Assembly (NCBI RefSeq): GCF_036075115.1
Contig: NZ_CP107958.1
Coordinates: 1,426,001 to 1,490,000, forward strand
Direction of reading: 5' to 3'
Origin: Streptomyces sp. NBC_00377
Lineage (GTDB): Bacteria; Actinomycetota; Actinomycetes; Streptomycetales; Streptomycetaceae
DNA length: 64,000 nt
Shown here piece after piece: positions 17,249-25,817 of the stretch. Under the pieces are notes generated by a model that saw nothing but the letters and a program-made list of their open reading frames with translations, was not told where the DNA came from and ran no database searches. How positions within the stretch are numbered: the first letter of the stretch is position 1; each line of letters opens with the position of its first letter. The translations under genes were made by a program, and so were the position numbers.

Positions 17249-18493
17249 TCAGCCGGTGAGCCGGGAGAGCGCCGCCGACACCAGCGTGCGCACTCCCGGC
17301 ACCAGCACCGACGGGTCCGGCGCGAACAGTGCGCTGTGGTTCCCCGGCACGGCCGCGAACTTCTCCCGCAGCTCCTCCCCCGGCGCCGCCTCCCACACGG
17401 GCGCCGGGGTCGAGGTCACGTACCAGTAGTCGTACGGCACGCCCTCCGGGGCGAGCAGGGAGAAGTCCTCGCTGCCCATCGCCTGGCCGAAGTCGAACAC
17501 CGTGCCCGCGCCGAAGAGTTCACCGTGGACCGCGGCGATCTCCCCGTCGAGGGCCGCGTCGTTGACGGTGGTCGGGCAGCCCGGGCGGACCGTCACCCCG
17601 GGCGGGACCGGGCAGCCCGCCGCGGCGCACTCCCCCTCGACGACCCGCCGGATCGCGGTGAGGACGCGCTCGCGGACCCGGGCGTCCTGGGTACGCACGT
17701 TCAGCGCGAGCCGGGCCTCGGCGGGGATGATGTTGGAGTTCGTGCCGGCGTGGAAGCTCCCCACCGTCAGCACCGCCGAGTCGCTCGCCGCGACCTCGCG
17801 TGCGACGACGGTCTGAAGCCTGGTCACGATGTACGCGGCCGTCACGACCGGATCGACCGTCGACTCGGGCCGTGAACCGTGGCCTCCCACACCCTGCACG
17901 ACGACGTCGACGTCGTCCGAGGCCGACAGGGTCAGGCCGGGCGTGTGCGGGTAGAACCCGGCGAGCCCGGGCGCCACGTGCTGGCCGAACAGCACGTCCG
18001 GGCGCGGGAACCGGGCGTGGATCCCGTCCGCGACCATCGCCGCCGCCCCGCCCCCTGCCTCCTCCGCGGGCTGCCCCACCACGACGAGCGTCCCGGACCA
18101 CGTCCCGCGGGCCGCGGCCAGCGCCTCGGCCGCGGCCGCCAGCCAGGTGACGTGCAGATCGTGGCCGCAGGCGTGCATCACCCCGTCGACGGTCGAGGCG
18201 TACGGCAGCCCCGTCGCCTCCCGCACGGGCAGCGCGTCCATGTCACCGCGCAGCCACACCACCGGCCCGTCACCGTTGGCGAGCACCCCGACGACGCCGG
18301 TGCGGGCCACCCCCTCCGTCACCGCATACCCCGCCGCGCGCAGCCGCAGGGCGAGCTTCGCGGCGGTCCGGTGCTCCTGGAAGGACAGCTCGGGATGGCG
18401 GTGCAGGTCCTGGTAGAAACCCTCCAGATCGCCCGGGTCGATTCCCGAGGTGATCTCCCGGGTGAGGCGGGCGACGACGGCCGGTTCGGTCAT
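17249..18493 (-). CDS. M20 family amidohydrolase (hippurate hydrolase-like)
   Basis: Metal-dependent amidase of 414 residues, probably for N-acyl amino acids. LHRHPELSFQEHRTA opens the family signature, GDMDALPV and ACGHDLHVTWLA carry metal ligands, and GQPAEEAGGGA holds the general-base glutamate. A lid domain containing GVGGHGSRPE follows. The C-terminus MGSEDFSLLAPEGVPYDYWYV has the last metal ligand region. Start ATG 18493 lacks a ribosome site but is preceded by TAGGCT at the distance of a leaderless promoter. Confidence 0.93.
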   Translation of the reverse strand: MTEPAVVARLTREITSGIDPGDLEGFYQDLHRHPELSFQEHRTAAKLALRLRAAGYAVTEGVARTGVVGVLANGDGPVVWLRGDMDALPVREATGLPYASTVDGVMHACGHDLHVTWLAAAAEALAAARGTWSGTLVVVGQPAEEAGGGAAAMVADGIHARFPRPDVLFGQHVAPGLAGFYPHTPGLTLSASDDVDVVVQGVGGHGSRPESTVDPVVTAAYIVTRLQTVVAREVAASDSAVLTVGSFHAGTNSNIIPAEARLALNVRTQDARVRERVLTAIRRVVEGECAAAGCPVPPGVTVRPGCPTTVNDAALDGEIAAVHGELFGAGTVFDFGQAMGSEDFSLLAPEGVPYDYWYVTSTPAPVWEAAPGEELREKFAAVPGNHSALFAPDPSVLVPGVRTLVSAALSRLTG

Positions 18494-18500
18494 ACCGCGC

Positions 18501-18506
18501 AGCCTA
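18501..18506 (-). promoter_or_regulatory. -10 element of a probable leaderless promoter (M20 gene)
   Basis: TAGGCT on the minus strand ends seven bases before the start codon at 18493, placing transcription start at or next to the A of ATG. No purine-rich ribosome site exists. The 264 bases 18494-18757 hold this promoter and GC-rich repeats (GAGGGCCGGGGC twice) but no supported gene. Confidence 0.5.
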
Positions 18507-18757
18507 CGAGAGCGGTCCCGGCGGCCGCAGGCGGCGAGGCCGATCGGCCGAGCGGCCGAGGAACCGGCGTGTGGATCCCGGCCGTTCGGCCGAGGCGAGC
18601 GAGGGCCGGGGCGGGCGAGGGCCGGGGCCTGATGGCCCGGGCACCGGGCGGTGGTCGGGCGGTGATCGACACCGCCGTCACCGTCTCGCCCCGCTCCGGT
18701 GGACTTCCCCGCGGCCGGGGCCGTCCCTGCGGGCGCCCCCCCCGGGACCGTCCCCGG

Positions 18758-19612
18758 TCAGAGGTCCAGCAGGCGGGCGACGGTGCGCAGGACCCCGTTG
18801 TCGTTGTTGGAAGGCGCGAGGTGGCGGGCCCGGCGGAGGACCTCCGGGTGGGCGTTGGCCATGGCGAACGACCAGTCGGCGGCGTCCAGCATCTCCAGGT
18901 CGTTGAGGTAGTCGCCGAACACCATGGTCTGCGCGGGCGTGATGCCCAGTTCCCGCTGGAGCGCGCGCAGCGCGGCGCCCTTGTGGGCGGTGCGGTTCAT
19001 GACGTCGACCCAGTGCTCACCGGAGACGACGACCTGGTGGGTGCGGGCGAAGGGGGCGAGCGCCGGGGCGGTGGTCCGCGCGACGGACCCGAAGTCGAAG
19101 AGGGCGACCTTGAGGATGTCGTCGCCGACGGCGGTGACGTCCTCGACGACCCGGTGCCGGACGTAGTACCTGCCCACCTCGGCCAGGAACGCCTCGTCGG
19201 CCCGCTCGACGTACGCGGACCGCTTCCCGCAGACGACGGCGCCCAGGTCGACGCCCTCGGAGGCGAGCCCCCGTACGGCCTCGATCACCTGCGCGACCAC
19301 CGCGGGGTCCAGCGGGTCGGAGCTCAGTTCCTCACCGTCGCGCACCACGTACGTGCCGTTCTCCGCTATGAACGCCATTCCCTCGGCGACCTCGGCGAAC
19401 TCCGCGGCCAGGGTGGCGTACTGGCGTCCGCTCGCGGGGGTGAACAGCACCCCGCGCTCCCGCAGCCGGGCCAGCGTCTCCCACAGGCCCTCCGGCACCT
19501 TCTTGTCGTCGTCGAGGAGCGTGCCGTCCATGTCGGTGACGATCAGCCGGATGTCGAGGGGACCCGCCGCCGGGTCGGACGCGGTCGGACGGGGGGCGTG
19601 CGAGTAGGGCAT
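18758..19612 (-). CDS. HAD-superfamily hydrolase, Cof subfamily (IIB)
   Basis: Phosphatase of 284 residues acting on small phosphorylated metabolites. Motif I is IVTDMDGTLLDDD with the nucleophile aspartate, motif II is FTPASGRQ, motif III uses the lysine in HKGAALRAL, and motif IV is GDYLNDLEML. A Cof-type cap domain lies between. The start ATG at 19612 follows GGAAGCAGG. It is divergent from the methyltransferase gene, with 133 bases between the two start codons. Confidence 0.92.
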   Translation of the reverse strand: MPYSHAPRPTASDPAAGPLDIRLIVTDMDGTLLDDDKKVPEGLWETLARLRERGVLFTPASGRQYATLAAEFAEVAEGMAFIAENGTYVVRDGEELSSDPLDPAVVAQVIEAVRGLASEGVDLGAVVCGKRSAYVERADEAFLAEVGRYYVRHRVVEDVTAVGDDILKVALFDFGSVARTTAPALAPFARTHQVVVSGEHWVDVMNRTAHKGAALRALQRELGITPAQTMVFGDYLNDLEMLDAADWSFAMANAHPEVLRRARHLAPSNNDNGVLRTVARLLDL

Positions 19613-19745
19613 GTCCTGCTTCCTGGTACGGGGGTCACCGGAATTTCACCCTACCGGGGACAGCGGTGATCATCCGGCGGCACAATGGCGGACAGGGCAG
19701 GTCCGAGGTCCCGGAGACGGGCGGAACGTGAGAAGGGGCGGTCGC

Positions 19746-20537
19746 GTGAGCGGGTCCGCACGGCTGGACACCAGCGTGGCGCACAACGCGCGGGTGTGGA
19801 ACTACTGGATCGGCGGCAAGGACAACTACGAGGTCGACCAGCGGGTCGGCGCGCACGTCGCCGGGATGTTCCCGCTCATCCGGGAGATCGCCCGCGCGGA
19901 CCGCTGGTTCCTGGGGCAGGCGGTGCGGTTCCTCGCCGAGGAGCGCGGGGTGCGGCAGTTCCTCGACATCGGCACCGGACTGCCGACGGCCGACAACACC
20001 CACGAGATCGCGCAGCGCGTCGCGCCCGAGTCCCGGATCGTGTACGTCGACAACGACCCCATCGTGCTGGCGCACGCGCGCACGCTGCTGACCGGCACCG
20101 CCGAGGGCGTCACCGACTACATCGACGCCGATGTGCACGACCCGGCCGGGATCCTCGAGCGCGCGGCGGGCACCCTGGACCTCACCCGCCCGGTGGCGGT
20201 GATGATGCTGGGCATCCTGAACTTCGTGCTGGACCTCGACGCGGCCCGGGACGTCGTGCGCAAGGTCATGGCCGACGTCCCCGCCGGCAGCTTCCTGGTC
20301 CTGACGCACCCCACCCACGACAGCGCGGTGGGCGGCGAGGGCCAGATCCCGGCGATGAAGTTCTGGAACGAGAACGCCACCCCGCCGATCACCGCGCGCG
20401 GCGGCGAGGAGATCGCCTCGTTCTTCGAGGGCCTGGAACTGCTGGAGCCGGGCCTGGTGTCCTGTTCGCGCTGGCGCGGCGAGGCCGACTCCCTGGCGGT
20501 GGTGCCGCAGTACGGCGCGGTGGCCGTGAAACCCTGA
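19746..20537 (+). CDS. SAM-dependent methyltransferase, DUF574 family
   Basis: Putative methyltransferase of 263 residues in the actinomycete-specific DUF574 family. The family opening ARVWNYWIGGKDNYEVDQ is followed by SAM motif I as FLDIGTGLPTADNTH and by VYVDNDPIVLAHA. The family is large in Streptomyces and mostly uncharacterised. The start is a GTG at 19746, with AAGGGG about seven bases upstream. It lies 43 bases before the glutamine-synthetase-like gene and may be transcribed with it. Confidence 0.92.
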   Translation: MSGSARLDTSVAHNARVWNYWIGGKDNYEVDQRVGAHVAGMFPLIREIARADRWFLGQAVRFLAEERGVRQFLDIGTGLPTADNTHEIAQRVAPESRIVYVDNDPIVLAHARTLLTGTAEGVTDYIDADVHDPAGILERAAGTLDLTRPVAVMMLGILNFVLDLDAARDVVRKVMADVPAGSFLVLTHPTHDSAVGGEGQIPAMKFWNENATPPITARGGEEIASFFEGLELLEPGLVSCSRWRGEADSLAVVPQYGAVAVKP

Positions 20538-20580
20538 CGGACGTACGGCGCACACCGGACGTACCGACCGTGGAGGACGA

Positions 20581-21984
20581 ATGACCACCCTTGCCGATCC
20601 CGTCCCCGGTGGGCGTCCCGGCGACGTCGAACGGGCCACCGCGCTCCGCGGCGAACTGTCGGCGACCTCGGTGCACGGGATCGTCCTGTCCTACGTCGAC
20701 ACGGCGGGCGTCGGCCGGGTGAAGGCGATCCCCACGGCCGCCCTGGCCTCGGCGGCGGCCTGGGGCGTCGGGATGTCACCGGTGTTCGACACCTTCCTGG
20801 CGAACGACCACATCGTGGCGACCGAGGTGCTCGGCTCCCCGGACGGCGACCTGCGCCTGTACCCGGACCTCGACCGGCTCGTCGTCCTGGCGGGACAGCC
20901 CGGCTGGGCCTGGGCCCCGGTCGACCGCGTCACCCAGGACGGCGAACGCCACCCCGGCTGCTCCCGCACCTTTCTGCGCCGTGTCGTCGCGGACGCGGCC
21001 CGCGAGCACGGTCTCGCCTTCAGGGCGGGCATCGAGATCGAGTGGTCGGTCGGCCTGGACTCGGCTCCCCGGGGGGAGTTCGTGCCGGCGGCCACGGGAC
21101 CCGCGTACGGCGCGACCCGGCAGGTCGAGCTGAGCGACTACACCGCCGACCTGCTGGCCGCGTGCGCCGCGCAGGGCGTGGACGTCGACCAGATCCATCC
21201 CGAGTACGCGCCCGGCCAGTTCGAGATCTCGGTGGGCGCGCTCGACCCGGTGGCGGCGGCCGACCGCAGCGTCCTGGTCCGCCAGACCATCCGTGCGCTG
21301 GCCCGGCGGCACGGCCTGCGGGTGTCCTTCTCCCCCGCCGTCGGCGCGGAAGGCGTCGGCAACGGCGGGCACGTCCACCTCTCCGCCTGGCGGAACGGCA
21401 CGAACCTGCACGCGGGCGGCGAGCGGCGGTACGGCATGACGGCCGACGCGGAGGCGTTCGCGGCCGGTGTGCTGGCCCGTCTCCCGGCCCTGACGGCGGT
21501 GACCGCGCCGAGCCCCGCGAGCTATCTGCGCCTCAAGCCCTCCCAGTGGGCCGGGGTGTTCACCGCCTGGGGCCTGGAGACCCGCGAGTGTGCGGTGCGG
21601 CTGGTGCGCGGGACGGCCGGGCGGCGCACGGAACAGGCGAACCTGGAGGTCAAGCCGGTCGACCTGGCCGCCAACCCGTACCTCGCCCTCGGCTGCCTGA
21701 TCGCCGCCGGACTGCACGGGCTCGCGTCGGGCGCCGTGCTGCCCGAGGAGACGACCGGGGACCCGGCGCGGCTGGGCGCCGGGGAGGCGGGCGCCCGGGG
21801 CGTGCGCCGGCTGCCGACCTCGCTGGGCGGGGCCCTCGCCGAGTTCCGCGCGGACGAGGTGCTGCGGGCCGCGCTCGGTCCGGTGCTCGCCGACGCGGTG
21901 AGCGCCGTGCGGCAGGGCGAGATCGACGCCGTCGAAGGTCTCGACGACGAGCGGGTGGCCGCGGCCTACCGCTGGAAGTACTGA
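20581..21984 (+). CDS. glutamine synthetase-like (type III/FluG C-terminal type) ligase
   Basis: Ligase of 467 residues with the glutamine-synthetase fold. The beta-grasp N-terminus (VDTAGVGRVKAIP) precedes the catalytic domain with EIEWSV, HPEYAPGQFEIS, GNGGHVHLSAW and KPSQWAGVFTAWGLETRE. The ATP and metal residues of GS are largely kept. Residues for the ammonia-binding part differ, as in GlnA3/GlnA4-type enzymes that ligate glutamate to amines. A strong GGAGG site precedes ATG 20581. The amidohydrolase gene starts one base after its stop, mirroring the two halves of FluG proteins. Confidence 0.9.
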   Translation: MTTLADPVPGGRPGDVERATALRGELSATSVHGIVLSYVDTAGVGRVKAIPTAALASAAAWGVGMSPVFDTFLANDHIVATEVLGSPDGDLRLYPDLDRLVVLAGQPGWAWAPVDRVTQDGERHPGCSRTFLRRVVADAAREHGLAFRAGIEIEWSVGLDSAPRGEFVPAATGPAYGATRQVELSDYTADLLAACAAQGVDVDQIHPEYAPGQFEISVGALDPVAAADRSVLVRQTIRALARRHGLRVSFSPAVGAEGVGNGGHVHLSAWRNGTNLHAGGERRYGMTADAEAFAAGVLARLPALTAVTAPSPASYLRLKPSQWAGVFTAWGLETRECAVRLVRGTAGRRTEQANLEVKPVDLAANPYLALGCLIAAGLHGLASGAVLPEETTGDPARLGAGEAGARGVRRLPTSLGGALAEFRADEVLRAALGPVLADAVSAVRQGEIDAVEGLDDERVAAAYRWKY

Positions 21985-21985
21985 G

Positions 21986-23122
21986 ATGGCCGGCGGACCG
22001 GTCCACGAGGCCCTCGCCGAGCTGGAGTTGGTCGACCACCACTGCCACGGCGTCGTCACCGAGCCACTGGACGGGCCGGGCTTCGAGGCGCTGCTCACCG
22101 AGGGCGACCGATGGCCCGGCTTCTCCGCGTTCGACACGCCCGCCGGGGTGGCCGTGCGCCGGCACTGCGCGCCGCTGCTCGACCTGGAGCGGCACGCCCC
22201 GCCCGACGTCTATCTGGCCCGGCGCGCCGAACTGGGCCCGCGGGAGGTGAACCGGCGTTTCCTCGGCGTCGCCCGGACCGGCGTCTTCTGCGTCGACACC
22301 GGGTTCGCCCCGCAGCGGCTCACCACGCCCGCCGAGCTGGCGGAGGCCGCCGGACCGGCGGTGGCCCACGAGGTCGTCCGGCTGGAGTCCGTCGCGGAGG
22401 ACGTCGCCGTGCGGGGCGTCGAGGCCGACGGTTACGCCGACGCCTTCCGGGCGGCCGCTCTGGACGAGGTACGGCGGCCGGGAGTGGTGGCGGTCAAGTC
22501 GGTGGCCGCCTACCGGACGGGCTTCGGCCTCGACCCGGCCCGCCCCCAGGACGACGAGGTCACCCGGGCCGCCCGGCGCTGGCAGGCGCGCGGCGGACGG
22601 CTGGAGGACCCGGTGCTGGTCCGCCACCTGCTGTGGACCGCCGTCGACCTGGGGCTGCCCCTCCAGTTGCACACCGGCTTCGGCGACGACGACATCCGGC
22701 TGCACCGGGCGGATCCCAGCCTTCTCACGGACTGGCTGCACCTGACGGCGGGCACGATCCCGGTCCTGCTCCTGCACTGCTGGCCCTACCAGCGCCAGGC
22801 CGCCTACCTGGCCGCCGTGTTCGAGCGGGTGTACCTCGACGTAGGGCTCACCCTGCACCATGTGGGCCCCCCGAGAGCACGGGCGGTCCTGGAGGAAGCG
22901 CTGGAGATCACACCGTTCCGCAAACTGCTGTACAGCTCCGACGCCTATGGTGTTGCGGAGTTCTACCGGCTCGGTGCGCTGGCGTTCCGCCGGGGCCTGG
23001 GGGATCTGCTCCAGGACCGGGTGAACGCCGGCGAACTGGGCCTGCCCGACGCGCTGCGCCTGGCACGCTGGGCCGGAGCGGACAACGCCCGCCGGGTCTA
23101 CCGGCTTCCCGACGGACACTGA
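21986..23122 (+). CDS. amidohydrolase family protein (FluG N-terminal type)
   Basis: TIM-barrel metal-dependent hydrolase of 378 residues. DHHCHG near residue 17 is the metal-binding HxH, a second ligand is in LQLHTGFGDDD, and LLHCWPYQRQAAYLA and LYSSDAYG carry later ligands, as in FluG amidohydrolase domains. It directly follows the GS-like gene (TGA-G-ATG), so their products are made together and probably act on the same gamma-glutamyl amide or related compound, one making and the other breaking the bond. Its actual substrate is unknown. Confidence 0.9.
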   Translation: MAGGPVHEALAELELVDHHCHGVVTEPLDGPGFEALLTEGDRWPGFSAFDTPAGVAVRRHCAPLLDLERHAPPDVYLARRAELGPREVNRRFLGVARTGVFCVDTGFAPQRLTTPAELAEAAGPAVAHEVVRLESVAEDVAVRGVEADGYADAFRAAALDEVRRPGVVAVKSVAAYRTGFGLDPARPQDDEVTRAARRWQARGGRLEDPVLVRHLLWTAVDLGLPLQLHTGFGDDDIRLHRADPSLLTDWLHLTAGTIPVLLLHCWPYQRQAAYLAAVFERVYLDVGLTLHHVGPPRARAVLEEALEITPFRKLLYSSDAYGVAEFYRLGALAFRRGLGDLLQDRVNAGELGLPDALRLARWAGADNARRVYRLPDGH

Positions 23123-23125
23123 AAG

Positions 23126-23131
23126 TATGAT
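23126..23131 (+). promoter_or_regulatory. -10 element of a leaderless promoter (Nudix gene)
   Basis: TATGAT lies six bases before the ATG at 23138, the exact spacing for a transcript that starts on the A of ATG. No ribosome site is present. It begins three bases after the amidohydrolase stop. Confidence 0.6.
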
Positions 23132-23137
23132 CAAGCA

Positions 23138-23677
23138 ATGTCTGACTTGACCGAAACCACGCCGGGTTGGCTGAGCTCCGACGAGCTCGAGATGACGCGC
23201 GCCCGTATGCCGATCCTGTACGTCGAGGCGGTGCCGGTGCGCGTCGACGACAGCGGCGAAGTCACCAGCGTCGGCCTGCTGCTGCGGATGGGACCGGACG
23301 GCAACGTCAACCGGACGCTGGTCTCCGGCCGGGTCCTGCATCACGAGCGGGTCCGGGACGCGCTGCTGCGCCACCTGGAGAAGGACCTCGGCCCGGTGGC
23401 ACTGCCCCGGGTGCCGACCTCGCTCCAGCCGTTCACGGTGGCCGAGTACTTCCCCACGCAGGGCGTCACCCCCTACCACGACCCCCGTCAGCACGCGGTG
23501 TCGCTGGCCTACATCGTGCCGGTGACCGGCGACTGCCGGCCCCGTCAGGACGCCCTGGACCTGGTGTGGTTCAGCCCGCAGGAGGCCGCGTCGCTCGCGG
23601 TGCAGAGCGAGATGCCGGGCGGGCACGGGTTCCTGCTGCGGCAGGCCCTCGCCCATGTCGGCCTGTCGGCCTCCTGA
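23138..23677 (+). CDS. NUDIX hydrolase family protein (DUF4916 type)
   Basis: Protein of 179 residues matching the DUF4916 Nudix-like family of actinomycetes. The conserved opening PGWLSSDELEMTRARMPILYVEAVPV and the fold order fit, but the canonical GX5EX7REUXEEXGU box is not conserved (LVSGRVLHHERVRDALLRHLE in its place), so hydrolase activity is uncertain. Translation probably starts from a leaderless mRNA. Confidence 0.85.
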   Translation: MSDLTETTPGWLSSDELEMTRARMPILYVEAVPVRVDDSGEVTSVGLLLRMGPDGNVNRTLVSGRVLHHERVRDALLRHLEKDLGPVALPRVPTSLQPFTVAEYFPTQGVTPYHDPRQHAVSLAYIVPVTGDCRPRQDALDLVWFSPQEAASLAVQSEMPGGHGFLLRQALAHVGLSAS

Positions 23678-23679
23678 GC

Positions 23680-24105
23680 GTGATACCCGCACAGTCCGGA
23701 CACCGGGCCCTGGTCGGCGCCGCGCGAGGTCGCCCCTGCACCCTCGTGGTGTGCAGGGGCTGCTGCTGCGGCGACGCCGGCAAACACCCCGGCTACGACC
23801 ACGACTGGCAGCTGGCGCGGCTGCGGGCGGCCGCGGCCGACTCCGCAGGCGCCTTCGCGGTCCGTACGACGGACTGCCTCGGCCCGTGCGACCAGGCGAA
23901 CGTGATCGTCGTCCAGCCGTCGGCCGGCGGACGCCGGGCCGGCGGCCGGGCCACCTGGGTCGGCTTCGCCATGGACGACGACTGCACGGACGAGATCCTG
24001 GCGTGGGCGGCGGCCGGCGGCCCGGGGGTCGCGCCGCCGCCGGTCACCCTGGAGCTCCAGTTCATCAGCCCGCCGCGGGCGGGACGGGTACGCGGCCGCC
24101 GGTGA
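23680..24105 (+). CDS. (2Fe-2S) ferredoxin-like domain protein
   Basis: Protein of 141 residues of the thioredoxin-like 2Fe-2S ferredoxin family. The first cysteine cluster is VVCRGCCCGD and the second is TTDCLGPCDQAN, the order seen in this fold, and GFAMDDDCTDEILAWAAAGG follows. GTG 23680 is taken as the start, two bases after the Nudix stop. No ATG is suitable. Its partner protein is unknown. Tight spacing suggests co-translation with the Nudix gene. Confidence 0.8.
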   Translation: MIPAQSGHRALVGAARGRPCTLVVCRGCCCGDAGKHPGYDHDWQLARLRAAAADSAGAFAVRTTDCLGPCDQANVIVVQPSAGGRRAGGRATWVGFAMDDDCTDEILAWAAAGGPGVAPPPVTLELQFISPPRAGRVRGRR

Positions 24106-24155
24106 CCAACCACCCTGTTCCGAAAGCTCCTTGGGATCCGCCGATCTCGATGGCG

Positions 24156-24161
24156 TAGGTT
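24156..24161 (+). promoter_or_regulatory. -10 element of a leaderless promoter (MurJ-like gene)
   Basis: TAGGTT is followed by six bases and then the ATG at 24168. No ribosome site precedes the start. TTGGGA at 24131-24136 may serve as a weak -35. Confidence 0.55.
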
Positions 24162-24167
24162 GGCCCG

Positions 24168-25817
24168 ATGGGGGCGACAGCGCAGCGGCAGGACGAGGTA
24201 CACGAGGTCGGCAAGGGCGGGGCGGTCCGCTCCTCGGTGCTGATGGCGCTGGGCACCATCGTGTCCCGGGCGACCGGGCTGATCCGCCAGGTCCTCCAGG
24301 CCGCCGCTCTCGGCACCGGTCTGCTGGCCACCACGTACAACACCGCGAACACCGTCCCGACCAGCCTCTACACCCTGCTGATCGGCGGCGCGCTGAACGC
24401 CGTGCTGGTCCCGCAGCTGGTGCGGGCCCGGACCTCCCATCCGGACGGCGGGCGGGCCTACGAGCAGCGGCTCGTCACCCTCGTCGGGTCCGTCCTCGCC
24501 GTGGGGACGGCTCTGGCGGTGTGGGCGGCCCCGCAGATCGTCTCGGTGTACATACGCGACACCCCGGACAACCACGAGGCGTACCGGCTCACGGTGGTCT
24601 TCGCGCGGTTCCTGCTCCCGCAGATCTTCTTCTACGGCCTGTTCAACATCTACGGTCAGGTCCTCAACGCCCGCGAGCGGTTCGGCGCGATGATGTGGAC
24701 GCCCGTCCTCAACAACCTGGTGCTGCTGGGCATGTTCGGCGCCTACCTGGGCCTGATGACCGTGCCGACGGAGGTGGCGGACATCACCGCCGCCCAGGTC
24801 CGGTTGCTGGGCCTCGGGACGACGGCGGGCATCGCGGTGCAGGCCCTCTCGCTGGTCCCGTTCGCGCGGGCCGCCGGGTTCCGCCTGCGGCCGCGCTTCG
24901 ACTGGCGCGGCTCGGGCCTGGGCTCCGGTGTGCACGCCGCCAAGTGGACGCTGCTGCTCGTCCTGACGAACCTCGTCTCGCTGACGGTGGTGACCAACTA
25001 CGCCAACACGGTCGACCAGAAGCTGCCGCAGGCCGGCGCGGGCTACACGGCGTACATGTACGCGCAGACCATCTGGATGCTGCCGCAGTCGGTGGTCACC
25101 GTCTCCCTGGTGACCGCGCTGCTGCCGCGCATGAGCCGCGCGGTGGCGGAGGGGCGCATCGCGGACGTGCGCGCGGACCTGTCGCGCGGGCTGCGGGTGA
25201 GCGGGGTCGTCATCGTGCCGGCCGCGTTCCTGTTCCTGGCCCTCGGTCCGCGGATCGCCACCGTGCTGTTCGCGCACGGCGCCGCCGACGCGGCCTCGGC
25301 GCAACCGCTCGGGCACATGCTCCAGGCGTTCGGCCTCGGCCTGATCCCGTTCTCCGCCCAGTACCTCCTCCTGCGCGGGTTCTACGCCTTCGAGGACACC
25401 CGCACGCCGTTTTTCATGGCGGTCTGGATCGCGGCGGTGAACATCGCCCTCGCGACGGCGTGCCACCTGCTGCTGCCCGACCGCTGGGAGGTGACCGGCA
25501 TGGCCGGGGCGTACGCCCTGTCCTACCTGGCCGGACTGGCCCTCACCGCGCGCCGGCTGCGGGTGAGGACCGGGGGCCGTCTGGACGGCGGCGCGCTGCG
25601 GCGCACGTACACCAAGCTGCTGGTGGCGGCGTGCCTCGCCGCTGCCGCGGGACGTGCGGTGGACGCCGTGTGCGCGGCCCGGCTGGGCGGCGGCACCCTG
25701 CCGGCCGCGACGGCCCTCGCGGCCGGCTCCGTCACCCTCGTCCTGGTCTATCTCGGCCTGGCCCGGCTGACGAACGTCGACGAACTGCGCGGGCTGCGGG
25801 GGCCGCGGCGCCCGTAG
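24168..25817 (+). CDS. murJ: MurJ-type lipid II flippase (MviN family)
   Basis: Integral membrane protein of 549 residues with about fourteen transmembrane helices. The N-terminal GTIVSRATGLIRQVLQAAALGTG is the MviN/MurJ signature with conserved arginines, and the family's central hydrophobic repeat follows. It moves the peptidoglycan precursor across the membrane. Many Streptomyces carry more than one MurJ-like gene, so this may be a second copy. The start ATG fits a leaderless transcript. The last 86 bases overlap the convergent sigma-factor gene. Confidence 0.9.
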   Translation: MGATAQRQDEVHEVGKGGAVRSSVLMALGTIVSRATGLIRQVLQAAALGTGLLATTYNTANTVPTSLYTLLIGGALNAVLVPQLVRARTSHPDGGRAYEQRLVTLVGSVLAVGTALAVWAAPQIVSVYIRDTPDNHEAYRLTVVFARFLLPQIFFYGLFNIYGQVLNARERFGAMMWTPVLNNLVLLGMFGAYLGLMTVPTEVADITAAQVRLLGLGTTAGIAVQALSLVPFARAAGFRLRPRFDWRGSGLGSGVHAAKWTLLLVLTNLVSLTVVTNYANTVDQKLPQAGAGYTAYMYAQTIWMLPQSVVTVSLVTALLPRMSRAVAEGRIADVRADLSRGLRVSGVVIVPAAFLFLALGPRIATVLFAHGAADAASAQPLGHMLQAFGLGLIPFSAQYLLLRGFYAFEDTRTPFFMAVWIAAVNIALATACHLLLPDRWEVTGMAGAYALSYLAGLALTARRLRVRTGGRLDGGALRRTYTKLLVAACLAAAAGRAVDAVCAARLGGGTLPAATALAAGSVTLVLVYLGLARLTNVDELRGLRGPRRP

